Assembly: GCA_001051155.2 (NCBI GenBank)
Contig: JYIP02000003.1
Span: 4,464,001 to 4,528,000 of the forward strand
Length of the DNA stretch: 64,000 nt
Direction: 5' to 3'
Source: Chrysoporthe austroafricana
Lineage: Eukaryota; Ascomycota; Sordariomycetes; Diaporthales; Cryphonectriaceae
Shown: piece after piece, positions 34,401-46,700 of the stretch
Position numbering within the stretch: the first letter of the stretch is position 1
Layout: each line of letters starts with the position of its first letter
The notes under the pieces: model-generated
What the model was told of the DNA's origin: nothing
Databases searched by the model: none
The model's input: only the letters and a program-made list of their open reading frames with translations
Program-made: the position numbers and the translations under genes

Positions 34401-37400
34401 GACGGCGACTTTGACTCTGTAGTTTAGGCAACGGCTGGTTCGTGATCAGGGACGACAGGTTCTAGACTTGTTGAACCTGAGGAATCGCTCCGAACGCCCT
34501 TCACACAATCACCGCCTTCAATCGAGACCCAGCCTTTCGTCCCACCATCGACGCTTGTGCCAAGATGAAATCACACGGACCACATGTTCGTGATTCGGGT
34601 GGCGGGCCATTCACTCTGTTGCTGCCAGGTACTTTGTACTTGACGCTGCCCGCAGCCACTACAAGCCAGGAAGACGAGGAAGAAACTGCAGTAGCTCGCA
34701 GGACTATGACGAGCCTGGGCACCCGGGGCTCCAGGGTTGTAGGGGCATGTACCTAGTTCGGCTGCGATGGTGAGAACGGGCCGGAATGTCCGGGGAAGCC
34801 AGTCACGGCAGTCCAATCCAGAGCATTCGTGTGACGTCTGGCGGAGGGGGAGGTGGTGTTGGGATGCGCCTCTTGACTCGAGGCAGGACGGCAAAGCATA
34901 CCGTCTATGGTACGTCAACCGCCTCTATCTGAGCCTTGAGGTCATGATCAAGGCGGCTTGAAGATAGCGCCCTGCAGGCTGCAACCAGGCGCGACAAGTG
35001 AGGGGGAGACCTCAAAAGATTTGTGCCCTGCTCAGGCCAAATGCAGGGCGTCACTAGCCGAAGCAATCAATCACACGTCTCGCGGGTGCATGGCGAGAGC
35101 GCACTGCATCGATGCGACCCGACCGACACTGGCCTACCTCGCCAAGGCCGCAAATCCCAGACGGCGGCGACGGCCTCTGACTCGAACCCCGCGAAGACGT
35201 TGTATGGTGCGTCCATGGCCGCCTCGAGAGTCGTGCTGCGCTGCGAGGTGCTGTGTGACGTGACGTGATGTGCGAACACATTGGGCGTCGACTCCGGAGC
35301 GTGCCAACCCCCCACGCCACACATCGACGTGCAAAGTGACCTGTCGACGCGCATCGTGCTGCAGGGCTGCCAGGAACATCCAGGCCTTGCGACCAATTGG
35401 CCAATCACGCCGCCCATGACAAATGCGGCCGGGGAGATGAAACCGTCGTCGAGGGGTCCCTGACAAGCATGATCACCATCTCCGTCCCCGGCATCCCTGG
35501 TGCCTCGGAATGTCTGTGCTGCTTCCGCCCGGAGGTTTATCCTGAAGCGGAGCGCTGCGCCAACTCGACTTGAGAAAAGAAAGGCTGGGGCGGGAGATGT
35601 ACCCAAGAACCTGGTCGTGCCTGGACAATGCCATCACCAGCGTCATACAGGATGAAGGTTCTGTGATGTGCCGTGCCTGGTCCACTGCCCGCAGGACGTC
35701 GCCCAGCCCGCCCTCCCGCGACTCGATGATCAGCCAAACGGCGCATCATGCGCTCTTCGTTGGTGTCAATTCGCAGCCGCCTACTGTGTAGTTCATGCAT
35801 CACGGACCAGTACGGCGGGCCCTCAGCTGCAGGTACTACCGTCTCCAGGCCGCGCCATGCCCAAGCCCCATCATCGCAGTGCAGCATCGTTGCGCCGGGC
35901 CATGATGAGGTTGGGCTCGTCCCACGACAACCACTCGTCGCTGCCGAACGCAGACCACTGACAAGGCTACAGCGCTGTGTCCCAAGCATCCGGCATGGCT
36001 GGGCTTGTGTATTCGGAGTCCGTCGATCACAGCAGGCAGGATCCGACATGGCATCAGCATCGCGAACGTCGACACGCAGAGACTACGGAGGCGTCTCACG
36101 AAGCGTCTGAAGGTCGCTGCGCCTCTCGCCAGCGTGCTCTGCAAAGCGATCAACAGGGTCCAAAACAGGCGGCCCCGGGAGTCGGACACGGCACGGGAAG
36201 AGCCGTCTGGGTTTAGAGGTGAGGGTCCCACCAGGAAAACTTCGGATCCGGTCGTCCAGCCCGGGCGACAACTGGCAGGCCTGCTGCTTCACGATCTGGG
36301 CCCCTGCACGGCAGCTCTCGAGGGCTGGCGGGAGCGCATGAGGCCTCCCTCGGCTACGGCTATTCATCACAGACATGCGCGGTAGGCAACCGCTCATGTC
36401 TGCAGTGCCGAGGTCGCCGCGGTGGCCTCTCACTGCAGAGCCCTCCGCCAGACGGCGGTGTGGCGAACCTTGGCGAGCGGAACCGCGCTCCGCTCCTTTC
36501 CTCCTCCCAAATTTTCTTTCATGAAAACCTCGACGTGCATGCCGGGCGCTTCACCCTCTCCTTCCTACCTCCTACGTAGGCCTTTGCTTCTGCCTCGCCG
36601 CCGCCTCCTGTCCGTCGCCAGTCATCCTGCGCACCGGAAGACATACCGCGGAGGTGTCGACCCAGCCCTGTCCGCCGGCGCCAATGATTTCCACTCCGCA
36701 GGCATCGTGGCATTCGAGCGGGACCGCGCATCAAACACGGATCAGGTGAGGAGCCTGCCGGGCTGCAAGGCCAAGGCAGCCGGAACTGGGCCGCCGGAGT
36801 CCGGATGCTACAGTCGCAGACGCATGCTTTCAAGGGGAATCATGCAGACTCCTGCAGGCCTGCGGATGTACCGCTGCACCGCCTGACCGCTCGCTGAGGG
36901 GTCTTATCTGCGGGCTCCAGTTAAACGCAGCAAACGCTGCAGAGTTATCAGTCACCCTCCTCATTTCACGCTCTGTCGCAGTTGAAGGCCAGGGTCTCTA
37001 CGGCCATCCGCCTGGAAGGGCTCATATCAAGAGAGCGCGCGGGATCCGCCCTCGGCTCGAGTGAAGGCGAAACGCTCAGGCACCGCGCGTTTTTCTCTCG
37101 CTTCCGATTGCAGAACCCGCGCGGCTCCAAGCCGCCCTGGACGCCGAGTGGCCGAGTAGCCGTCCTCGACGCCAAGTACCCGCATGGCTTCGGCATCTTG
37201 GCGCAGGAGGGCCGAAGAGAGATCGCACGACTTCCCTTCGGTTTCTGGCTCATGCACTAATGGTCATCGCGCGGAACCTCGTTTTTCGAAAACTCTGAAG
37301 GGCCGGGTCTGGTCGCGACCGCGCGGTAGGCCCACAACCCACTGAGGCCACAAGCGGAAGGGCACTCTCCGGAAATAGAACCTGCGATGTACTGCGACAT

Positions 37401-38900
37401 GCATGGGACGAGGTTCGTGGCCGCACGGGCACGGAACGTCGCCTTGCATCGGTCTTCATTAAAAGTCCAATGGCGCACGAGGTTGTCCTTGCATCCGCAT
37501 CATCCGTGATGGGGTATCACTCGCGTCCCTGAACACCATGCGGCCGCGACACCACCACCGCTGCTCCAGGTGGCTGGTTCGAGCAGCGATCCTGGTGCTC
37601 CGTGGCAAATTCCGTCTGTATCTCGGGTTGCCACTATTCGCATCGAGGCAAGGCGACATGCACGCTCGGATGGTGGGGTTCAAGGTGCGACGCTGTTTGG
37701 TCTAGCCACGCCTTCATACCCCGAGAGGCCAACGTCCCGCCAATCGACCACAACGTACGAACGATTCGTACCTGTCCCCAGTGTGCCAGAGTGTCAACAG
37801 GGCTCAGAACATCAGGTCTGCCCCCCTGAGACCTACATAGTACGCCGGCGGGTTCTCGACTCGTGGCCTCGTATGCAATGCACGAATACCGGATGATCCA
37901 CTTCCCATTCAAGAGGAATACAACACACAGGAACATCACCTCCGGTGAGTGACCGCAGTGACCTGATGGCCAGATGCCAATCGCCATGTCGAGCCATTCT
38001 CCCTGAACAGGGCAATTGTCCTTTTGATGGTGTCAGGGTCGAGCCGTTGCCGTCGTGTGAGCCTGCTCCCTTGCTGCTGAGCCGAGACTGAGCGTGTGGA
38101 GACAATTCCGCCCTGTGACCAGGAGAGCCTTCGACTGTTGTCAACTAATACGAACGACCACAGTCCGCGCCAGATCAGATCCGCATACGGGCATCACGAA
38201 ACTCGAGCCATCTCTTCGGGAAACTCCCGTTGCACGGGCTCGTCAGGAACGAGCCTTCAGGAATCAAGGAAGAACCTGACCGGCCACGTAGCACGCCGTC
38301 GTTTGGGAGACGTGCAAGTGGTCGAGGAGGGCCAACAGCGGCGATCAGTGACGCCACATCTCATTCCTTCGCAGGCTGCCATCAAGGGTAGGCGGGAGAC
38401 CGACTCGTAGCTACAGCGAGTCCTTACAGTCTCAAAGAGTGGTATGGTAGTCCTGATCCTTATGCCTGAGGCCGCCATCCATATGCGCGTTGGAGGGGTT
38501 ACTGGACTGGCACTGCGTCCTCAGGACGTTCACTGCTCTGAACCGTTGTCTACCTCTTCCCCCTGATGACACGTCCTGCTACGCCACATAGGCCCATAAT
38601 AACCCTCGCCGGGCAGATTGACCGGCCTACTAGGCAAGGAGAGAGCGGGGCCAGACGGCCCCGGCTGCAAATATGCATTATGAACCTGCGGACTTTTGTA
38701 GCGAGGCACCCGTCAGCAATCCTTGTGGGTCGCATGCGGCGTTCTCCGTACACATGCCGGCATCGTCGAGCCGGGCAACCCATGGTGGTTCGCCGGGCTC
38801 GCGCTCTTGTTTCGGGTGCGTTCCGGTGAGTAGTGGGTACGCGGCCAGTCATCCGCACACTTCACGCGTCGCCCATAACGTACGGGGACAGCCACGACTC
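28401..38900. other. Gene desert, part 2: GC-rich, no supported gene
   Basis: About 10.5 kb of GC-rich sequence. Frames up to 252 codons exist (for example 29563-30273 and 30822-31580), but they overlap longer or similar frames on both strands, mostly lack flanking splice logic, and their translations are Arg/Ser/Pro/Ala-rich without motifs. This is what GC-rich noncoding DNA produces. No transposase, reverse transcriptase or long repeat was recognised. The area holds a TATATATATA run near 34116 and a TGACGTGACGTGATG stretch near 35258. Confidence 0.5.
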
Positions 38901-39734
38901 TACTGAGTATAAGCGGGCAGTTCTCGCCCTCGTTGTGTGATCGGAGGTATTGCGCAATAGAGGAATGGATTGCCGTTCTGGGTGAGCCGCACCAGCCACC
39001 AGTGCAGTGGATTTGCGCTCTAATGCGCTAATGATAACCTGATTTCAGCTACTACAATAACATGTACCCATCATCAACAACATCCCCCCGCAGCTAGCCC
39101 GGATGCTCTTCCGGCACGACGGTATTCATGCAACTGGACCCGGTCACACTGGCACACCGGAGACTTCCAAGGTGTGCGTTATCTCTCACCTGCATACACG
39201 GGGCACCTCTAAATCCTTCATCTGTGGGGTACTTTCTTATGATGATTGTGACTTGATAACTTGATAAGACGGCGTCTGATGCCAGAGTCGGTATTGACAT
39301 CGATTCAAAACCTGTCTGGACTCCCGCACTATCTCTCTGGTATCATCGTGCATAATCATTTCAACAAGCTGCCTTGCCCCGCACGGCTTCTTGAAGGATG
39401 GGAGACCCTCGGTTTAGGCGGCGGGAGTGTGATTCACGAAACTGACCCTCGTACTCTGCGGTCCACTCTGGCTACGCCACGCCGAGCATCGCGACTGCGC
39501 TCGAATACACCGGCTGGTGGTCGGTTCCGCGGAGGGTGATCATGAGCGAAGGGGGTCTGCAAAGGTATGCCTAGCGAACATGTCTGGGCAAGTGGTAGGG
39601 CCTAAGATGTTGGCCTTCACCCTTGGCCTCTCGATCCCGGCTGCCTAAAACGTCTCTGTTCACGAATTGGTTCATCGGTTCGCGTTCCACGGGCTTCTCA
39701 CAAAAACATCACAGTGAAGCTTCCGGCGTTCCTT

Positions 39735-39786
39735 GGTCCACGACCTGGTCCGCGACCTGGTCCGCGACCTGGTCCGCGACCTGGTC
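39735..39786. repeat. 12-bp tandem repeat, 4.3 copies
   Basis: Unit GGTCCGCGACCT. The first copy (39735-39746) has one substitution (A for G), copies 2-4 are identical, and a four-base partial copy ends the array. The near-perfect identity suggests recent expansion. It lies in gene-free DNA; a frame through it would encode TWSA repeats but has no other support. Confidence 0.92.
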
Positions 39787-40690
39787 AATACGCGTCACGC
39801 GCGGGAAGCGGACTCCTCGGGCTCACACTGCCCAACCCTGGAACTCTAATCTAGATCTCTTGTTGAGACGACACTGGTAGGCGGGCAGAGCCAGCATGTG
39901 GCCTCGAACCAAGCCTCAGGCCAGGCTGTCGGATACGGCACCGGCTGGGGCCATTGGTGCTGTCTATAATGTTGAAGACACTAGGCATCTTATCAGCAGA
40001 AATCTAGAGGTGTGTGACGGATCCTTCGCTGAGACTCTGCATTGTAGCCTGAACCTTACCAACAGGAGCACCAACCGCCAGAAGATTCTACTTCCAGCTC
40101 TAGAAGCGAGCCATACCGACTGCAAAAGGTTACGTCAGGTACGGAGTAGTCCTGGGCCCCGATCCAACCAGTGGCCCCAGCGGCGCCAGCAAGGTTTGGT
40201 GCTATTGCTCCTTCTCACCAGCGTGGTGCCAGGTCCAAATCGGATTAGGGACAAGCCATCAGGACAGCCTGCTGCTGTCACATCTGCCAATGAGCGACAC
40301 GGAGCAACCGCATGCTCAGCGGTCTCCTGCCCCGGGGAACGTCATCCGCAGTGCGCATGAAAGTCCGCGCGGTCACAGCCCGCAGTAGGCCTGACTGTAC
40401 CTGCAGGCTGCATGCTAGGCGTAATGGCTCAAGGACACCACGATACCGCAGTAGACGATGTAAATGAAGTAATACTAACAGTGGGCCGGCCGCGACTACA
40501 GCAGGGCTAGGGAACTTAGAGTATCGGCCAGCGTCCACCGGTATTTGAGATTAGCTCACTCGGACGACTTGGCAGAGGATCTCGAGAGACGATACAACAT
40601 GTCGTTGTACCTGATCTGTACCGCCTCCCAGGCGAGGATCTGACCCCGCGCCGGTCTCTTGAAGCTACTGGGCGCATACTAGCATGCTGG

Positions 40691-40728
40691 GTTTCGAGGT
40701 CTTTCGGGATTTCGAGAGTTTCGACCTC
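40691..40728. repeat. TTTCG-motif cluster within a short hairpin
   Basis: Four TTTCG(A/G) units (at 40692, 40702, 40710 and 40719) lie between GAGGTC (40696-40701) and its reverse complement GACCTC (40723-40728). Short and possibly fortuitous. Confidence 0.4.
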
Positions 40729-43700
40729 ACATAGGGACAAGCCGCCCTAGACAAGTGAGCGAGCGGCACTAGCCTGACGATCATCCGCCAGCCTTAGGCC
40801 TTTGGCCAGCCTTCTAGGTGCGGGCTCCCGGGTGCGATGTAACGCCGTCATGGGCATATCGTGATGTCTTAAATCTTTTTGGGATTTTTTCTCCGAGGGC
40901 ACGCGAATGCGTTGCATCCTGTGTTGTACAATGCGTCGAATGCAGATCGATGACTATATGCGGATCTGCATGAGCCTCGAAACCCCCCTCCGCAGGTTCT
41001 CGGCTCCGGGCCTCGATAAATCCGAGGGGTCTTATTTCGTGTTGTGGTGTGCAGTCGTCATCGATCGGGGTAGCCTTCCTTTTCATGGCCGTAGGCCTGT
41101 GGACGTCAATTTCGACATGTTTTCCGGATGCTGTCAGAAATAAACCTTGTGGAAACTCGCAAAGGCTAAATCTTTAAGTTGACGGCCAAGATGCTAACAC
41201 TGAATAGTACATCCGAAGGACGTGCAGCACCCGCACTCGCGGTTACAGTCGGTCGATTTCCACCTTCTCACCACCAGCGGTGTCAGGGTCCTGCCCTCAC
41301 TGCCGGCATGAACTTGACTCGCTGCCGCGCTGCAGGACCCTGGCTGATGACAATAATTGTTCGCTCCTGTATGTTTCGGCTGGATCAACGATGGCACCGA
41401 AACACTGTCCAGACCTGACTAGCTAGTCTAGAAACGATCGAGACGGACCCCGGCTATATGTCTCAATAAGGTGCGAGTCCCCTAGTGCAAGTTCCCGACT
41501 TCGTACTGTACTGTACAGCAAGCTGACCAAGTAGCGGATGCCAAGGCAATGAATGGCAAGCCGGCTTAAAGTCCTACTACTGTGTACCGCGTCTAGATCT
41601 TTACTACTGAGTGCGGTCTTCTGCGCGGGAAGATGGGTCGATTGCTTATCCACCATTGACGCGCTGCGGACAGCGTGCTGGGCTGCGGATCGTTGTCAAA
41701 CAACGATGACTGCCCAGGATGGGAAATCCAGCGGCTCTGCGCCCTGGGGCCCTTACAGCATGAATTCATGAGCTTGCCGCGGCGCCGACAGGCTGCTCGC
41801 CTGGAAAACTTTTCGCGCGCGCGCGAGGACAAAGACGACATCGTGAAACTTGTTAGCCCAACAACAGCTGCAGCCGGCTAGCGACCGTTGTCCATTAGGT
41901 ATCAACCGAGGGCAGAGCCTCGTACGCCTCAGCTGAAGTAGTTCCTTAGTCCACAATGTGGCGTTGGCGTGGCAGCCAATGCCATCTAGTAATGTTCGTG
42001 TCGATTAGCACCCCTGAGTTAGAATTCTCCGAATATATAGACTAAGTTAAAAGTTCCTGTCGGCATCGCGGCGAGCTAGCTCACATGGGATACTGAGCCG
42101 TACGGCCCCGGCTCTAGCATCGTAAGAACATAGCACTATGCCGGATTATCCGGGTGGATTTTTTTTCCTCTCTTCCGAAGTTAATGCGAACTACTATGTA
42201 CCTACTCACGTGAAGATGGCATCTCCCAGGCTGAGGGTGGCTTAGATGGGAGGTACCTGGTAGCCTTGGGAGCAAGGGGTTTGCTGTAGCTGTCTCAGGT
42301 GAGCGTACTTACTATCGCGAGGTGGGATGAAAGAGAGAGGGAAATTGATGCGAAGTGACGTTCATTGGTGGCGAGCCAGTGGCTGGCTGGCTGGCTGTAG
42401 TCCGTTTCCTCGGAATGGTCTTCCGGTCGGCATAAGTTGCCCTTCACGACAGCTGTGGCTTCCTTGGCTCACGAGGCGTCTCATGGGTGCACCCTGGGCA
42501 CCATGCTGACGGCTGTGAAGATCACCTACACCAGCCTGCGTTGTGCCTGGTCAAACCGGCAAGCCGGCGTTTGAAACAGCACCCGTAGTAAGCCCTGTCC
42601 GGAGCCCAATTTCCCCACAGGCCGTCAGCAATTACTGGAGATTGACATGGTGGCTCCTCCTGGCCTGACACGACGATCACCGGCAGTGTATCTTGGGTGT
42701 TGGAACGCTGGTCGCGCCCGAGACACTGCCTAGAGCGTCCGGCCGAAGTCCAGAACCGGGGCAAGTCGGGATGAACTTGGCGAGAAAGTCTCCCTCGGGG
42801 ATTCATATCCGGGAAGCCTCTAAGGAGATTAACTTGTACACGATGAGACCCTGCATCGAGCAGATCTCCAGGAAGCCTAGCTTCGGGCATCTTTCTCACG
42901 ACGGAGGTGGAGGCCTATTGAGGCATGGCCATGCGGGCCGCGCTGGCTTCCACGTGGTTCCCCGTGGATAGTGCAGTTCAACTTTCGAGTGCGCGTTCCG
43001 GATGGCCAAGAGCTGGGTATGGTGGGCTGTCTTGGCCGAGAACCGCGTGCTTCATGAGCTGGATGGCCTCCCATGCGGCTGCCTACCAGTCGAATGTTTC
43101 AGTGCCGTTCCTCCATGGTTGGGCATCGTGTGGTCGGCACCACGGTCGCCCGGACAGCCTATGCTCTGTATGCGCCGATGCTGCAGAACGAAGCTCAAGG
43201 CAGTGGTCTGGTATCTCTGCCTGATCGCCAACCAGTTTGACACGATCAACCCCGTGCTGTCTCCACTCACGAACGATATTGGCTCCAGGGGTCCTACGGC
43301 TAGGTATAGTCTCGGCCACCACATGAGCTGAGTGAAGACGCGCTTACGAACAAGCCAAGCAAGCACCGGGTCGAACTGCTGTTTTGTGGCTGATACATCA
43401 ACATGGCTCGTATAGGCCGCCAATGGTCTTGTTCACACTCAAACTGCTGCCGCAAGCGCCGGACCGTTGACGGGAAGCTACCCGGGTCCTTGAACCTCCG
43501 GCCTTCATTTCGACGACCTGATAGCTCACCGTGAGGCTGAGGGCATAAGTGTCTCGAGGGGGCTTCGCCTCCGGGGACCCGTCGGCCTGAGCTTGTCAAG
43601 TAGAGTTTTACAGAGTGTCGCGCGAGTAAAAGCAACAGCCCTTCAGAATCATCAGAAAATATGATCAGTCGCTTTGCGGGCGGCCAGGCAGGACGCGAGC

Positions 43701-46700
43701 ATCGTTCTCTACCGCGCGGCTTGCTGCAAGTGACATATCATTTTTATCCCCGCGATGTTCCGGGCAGGCGACGTTTACATATTCTTGTATCCAGATTCAA
43801 TACTACGGCGGCTGCAAGCGCAAGGGTTTCAGCGTTTCGGGTGAGTCAGGATCTGGATCCTGGGCTTAAGAGTACGTATACGGTGCACAGTAATTAGCAC
43901 TTCATAATTTTCTCCGAATGGCGGTGCCATATAACTCAGCCAGTATAGTGAAGGCCCCAGTCACACAAGTCACGGCTCGTGGGCAGGAGCTTACGTTTTC
44001 GCTGCAGTACGAGGGATTACAGGTACGGTGCGTCGGAACAATCAATCTGATGGCCCTATGAGCGCTGTACCATGGTAGACGGCTGACCCACGAGGTCGGA
44101 ATGTGACTGGCCAACACGTCAGCACCTTGGTACATCTAAAGCATAAGGAAAAGAGCATAGCGTGGAGACAGATAACCGAGGGTAACCTTTCAAGGCTCAG
44201 ACAAATCTCGTGACGAGTTGCCTCGGACTTTTGACCCAGAATGTCAATATCGTACGATATCCCGAACCCTGCAGTCCGGGCGTGCGGAAACCTCACGCAT
44301 ATCTGGTATTGTATATATGCAACGTCACAAGTTGACTGAATGACGATATTATCTATCATGACTCCTGCTTCATTTCAGTGTCCAGAGGGCTCCTGGCGCC
44401 TGGTTCCATAATTTGAATGCAGGGGCTGTCCGCTGGAGTCAGCTCATCGTTGGGTGTTAATATCAACAGATCGTGAGGCCAGCAAGAATGAGACACCTGG
44501 GACACGAAGACATAACTGCTCACTGTCTCAGTTTTCGTGGGCTGACATGAACACGTCGTTGAGATTATCAACGCTCCCAAAGTACATACGAGGCACAAAA
44601 GCATACCTTTATGCAAACGCGTAGGACTTCATAGTCAGTGGCCGCAGCTTAGTGCGTTGACATTCAAACGTATTCAGGCAAGCACAACGAAGAGAGCGTC
44701 TTGGGCTATGAGACTTCCTTAGAAGCATAGGCTGAAACTTGTTGACTAATTTTGAACTCCTGCAGACTCAAAAGAAATTACCAGATTCACCAAGATAAGC
44801 TCACGCTCTGTGCAGCAATTGTGGTGTACGGCCAATTTCATCGCACGTGCGCCTCGCTGCTTACGAGCGACTTTAAGTGTAATTAGAGCGTTTGAATAAC
44901 TGTTATCAAGACTCTCATATTGAAATCTCGGTATCATCTGCCGCGTAATACAACCTAGTACTTTTTCGTAACAGTCTAATGAATGGTAAAATGGGGTAGG
45001 GTGTCTATAGTTGTCGCTTGTAAGGCTAATCATTCGGTCTTCGATTGTTCGAGTTGACATCCAACAACTAAAGCGCTGCGACGAATCTAACAACTATGTC
45101 ACTTAACCGAAGTAACAAGGTTGCTGTTTGGAGGGTCAATGCGTCTCTGCAATGTGATATCGCTATAACTCGGAGATTGAGCCAATTCAGTCACTGGAGA
45201 CACATTGAAGGGAGGTGGTTGGTCTAAATCAAGTCACGATGTAACCCCGATTAGCCGTGTTTCCACCAAAATATGCATATTAGCCACGAGGATCAGAGTG
45301 AAGTTGACGACAATAAGGAAGAAAAGCATCGTTTCAAGGTACGACGACGGGAGCTATGCCGTGGTGAGTCTAGATGATGACGACAAAAAAGAATAATAGA
45401 TCCGTTTTAGGGGCCTGATGATACGGCAAGTATGATCAATCCCTTCAGCACACACTAGCATTGTGACAGTACGTGTCATACTCAAAGTATGCACTTCAGC
45501 GCCGCCTGGTCTATGATGCAAGCCGTTATAATATTGACAGTCAGTTCTCTTATGTTCTTCGACCACTACAAATGTTCGTTAATAACATCAAATCCGACTG
45601 ACTACTTGCGTGGTACAGATTATGTTCATAAAGGTTGAAGTCGAAAAACAACAACATTGAGATACGCATACATTTCAAATGGATCAAGCGCATAGCATGG
45701 GATGAACTGGGGCCTCGGCAATGTCGGGTCTCTTCAAAGTCACGAGACACTTGGGTAAATATCTGTAAAACTTGCTCTGAATGTCTTCGTCATCCAAGAG
45801 CTTAACGCGCTCCTGTCGCACACGTGTTGCCCTCTCATAAGCAAGGAACGAATACCTATCAGGAGCAGCGCCATGTTCTCGATCCGAGGAACCGGCATTC
45901 CGCCCCCGTCACGCATCCCACGCCTCAGCTGATCAACGTATAAATCAGGAGCTCACGTTGCATCGCTCGAGAGTTCCATCCCGTTCTGTCTCATTGTGAG
46001 CCGCGGTGATAGGCACATATCATATACCAATATGCAAACGCATTAAATCTCAAAATGTCGCTTTCATCTCAAATGGTCGCTCCTAGGGCCGGCCGAGTTG
46101 GTGGTCGAACATGGGTAGAGCGGAAGCGAGGTAGAAACGCTGGCACACTATTTAGAGACCCGATGGGCATCGTGCAGAAGAGAGATGATAGTTTGAGACA
46201 CGGGGGAAGAGGTCGGCGTCAACGAGAAGTGGAGTGAGAAATGACGAGAATCGAATGCATCTGCCCTTGCAGATACGGGCCATCCGGCTATTCTTATATG
46301 TATCAACACGGGAAAGCAGTGAGATGTGCATTGGAAGAAGCAAATTCTTCCTAACGGCGGACCCATGCGACCCGGTATGCAGCTAGTCGCGATGTACATA
46401 GTATTGAGCGATGTTTGCCGTAGCCAGTCGCATCGATTACCACATTTCGCCTGTCGCAACCGAGACGCCGATCACAGGGGTATTTGGCAAGATGGCTGGG
46501 ATTCTGTACTTGCTGCAGCATACAGGAGTCTGCATCTGGGTTATACCATTCAAAGACAAGTACTCAGTACTGAGACTTGGTTTCCATGACTCTGCTCTGT
46601 CAGGGGGTGCAGGAGATCTTCAACCCACTCGACCCATTGCATACCGCTCTTCGCGATCCTAGATCGATAGTTGTCAATTTCCAACTGGAGGTCAGCACGT

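Larger units (their letters stand above)
38901..43700. other. Gene desert, part 3: mixed composition with small tandem repeats
   Basis: No supported gene. It contains the 12-bp tandem array at 39735-39786, a TTTCG-repeat hairpin at 40691-40728, a CGCGCGCGCGCG run near 41815 and a GGCTGGCTGGCTGG run near 42386. Frames are short and unrecognised. Confidence 0.45.
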
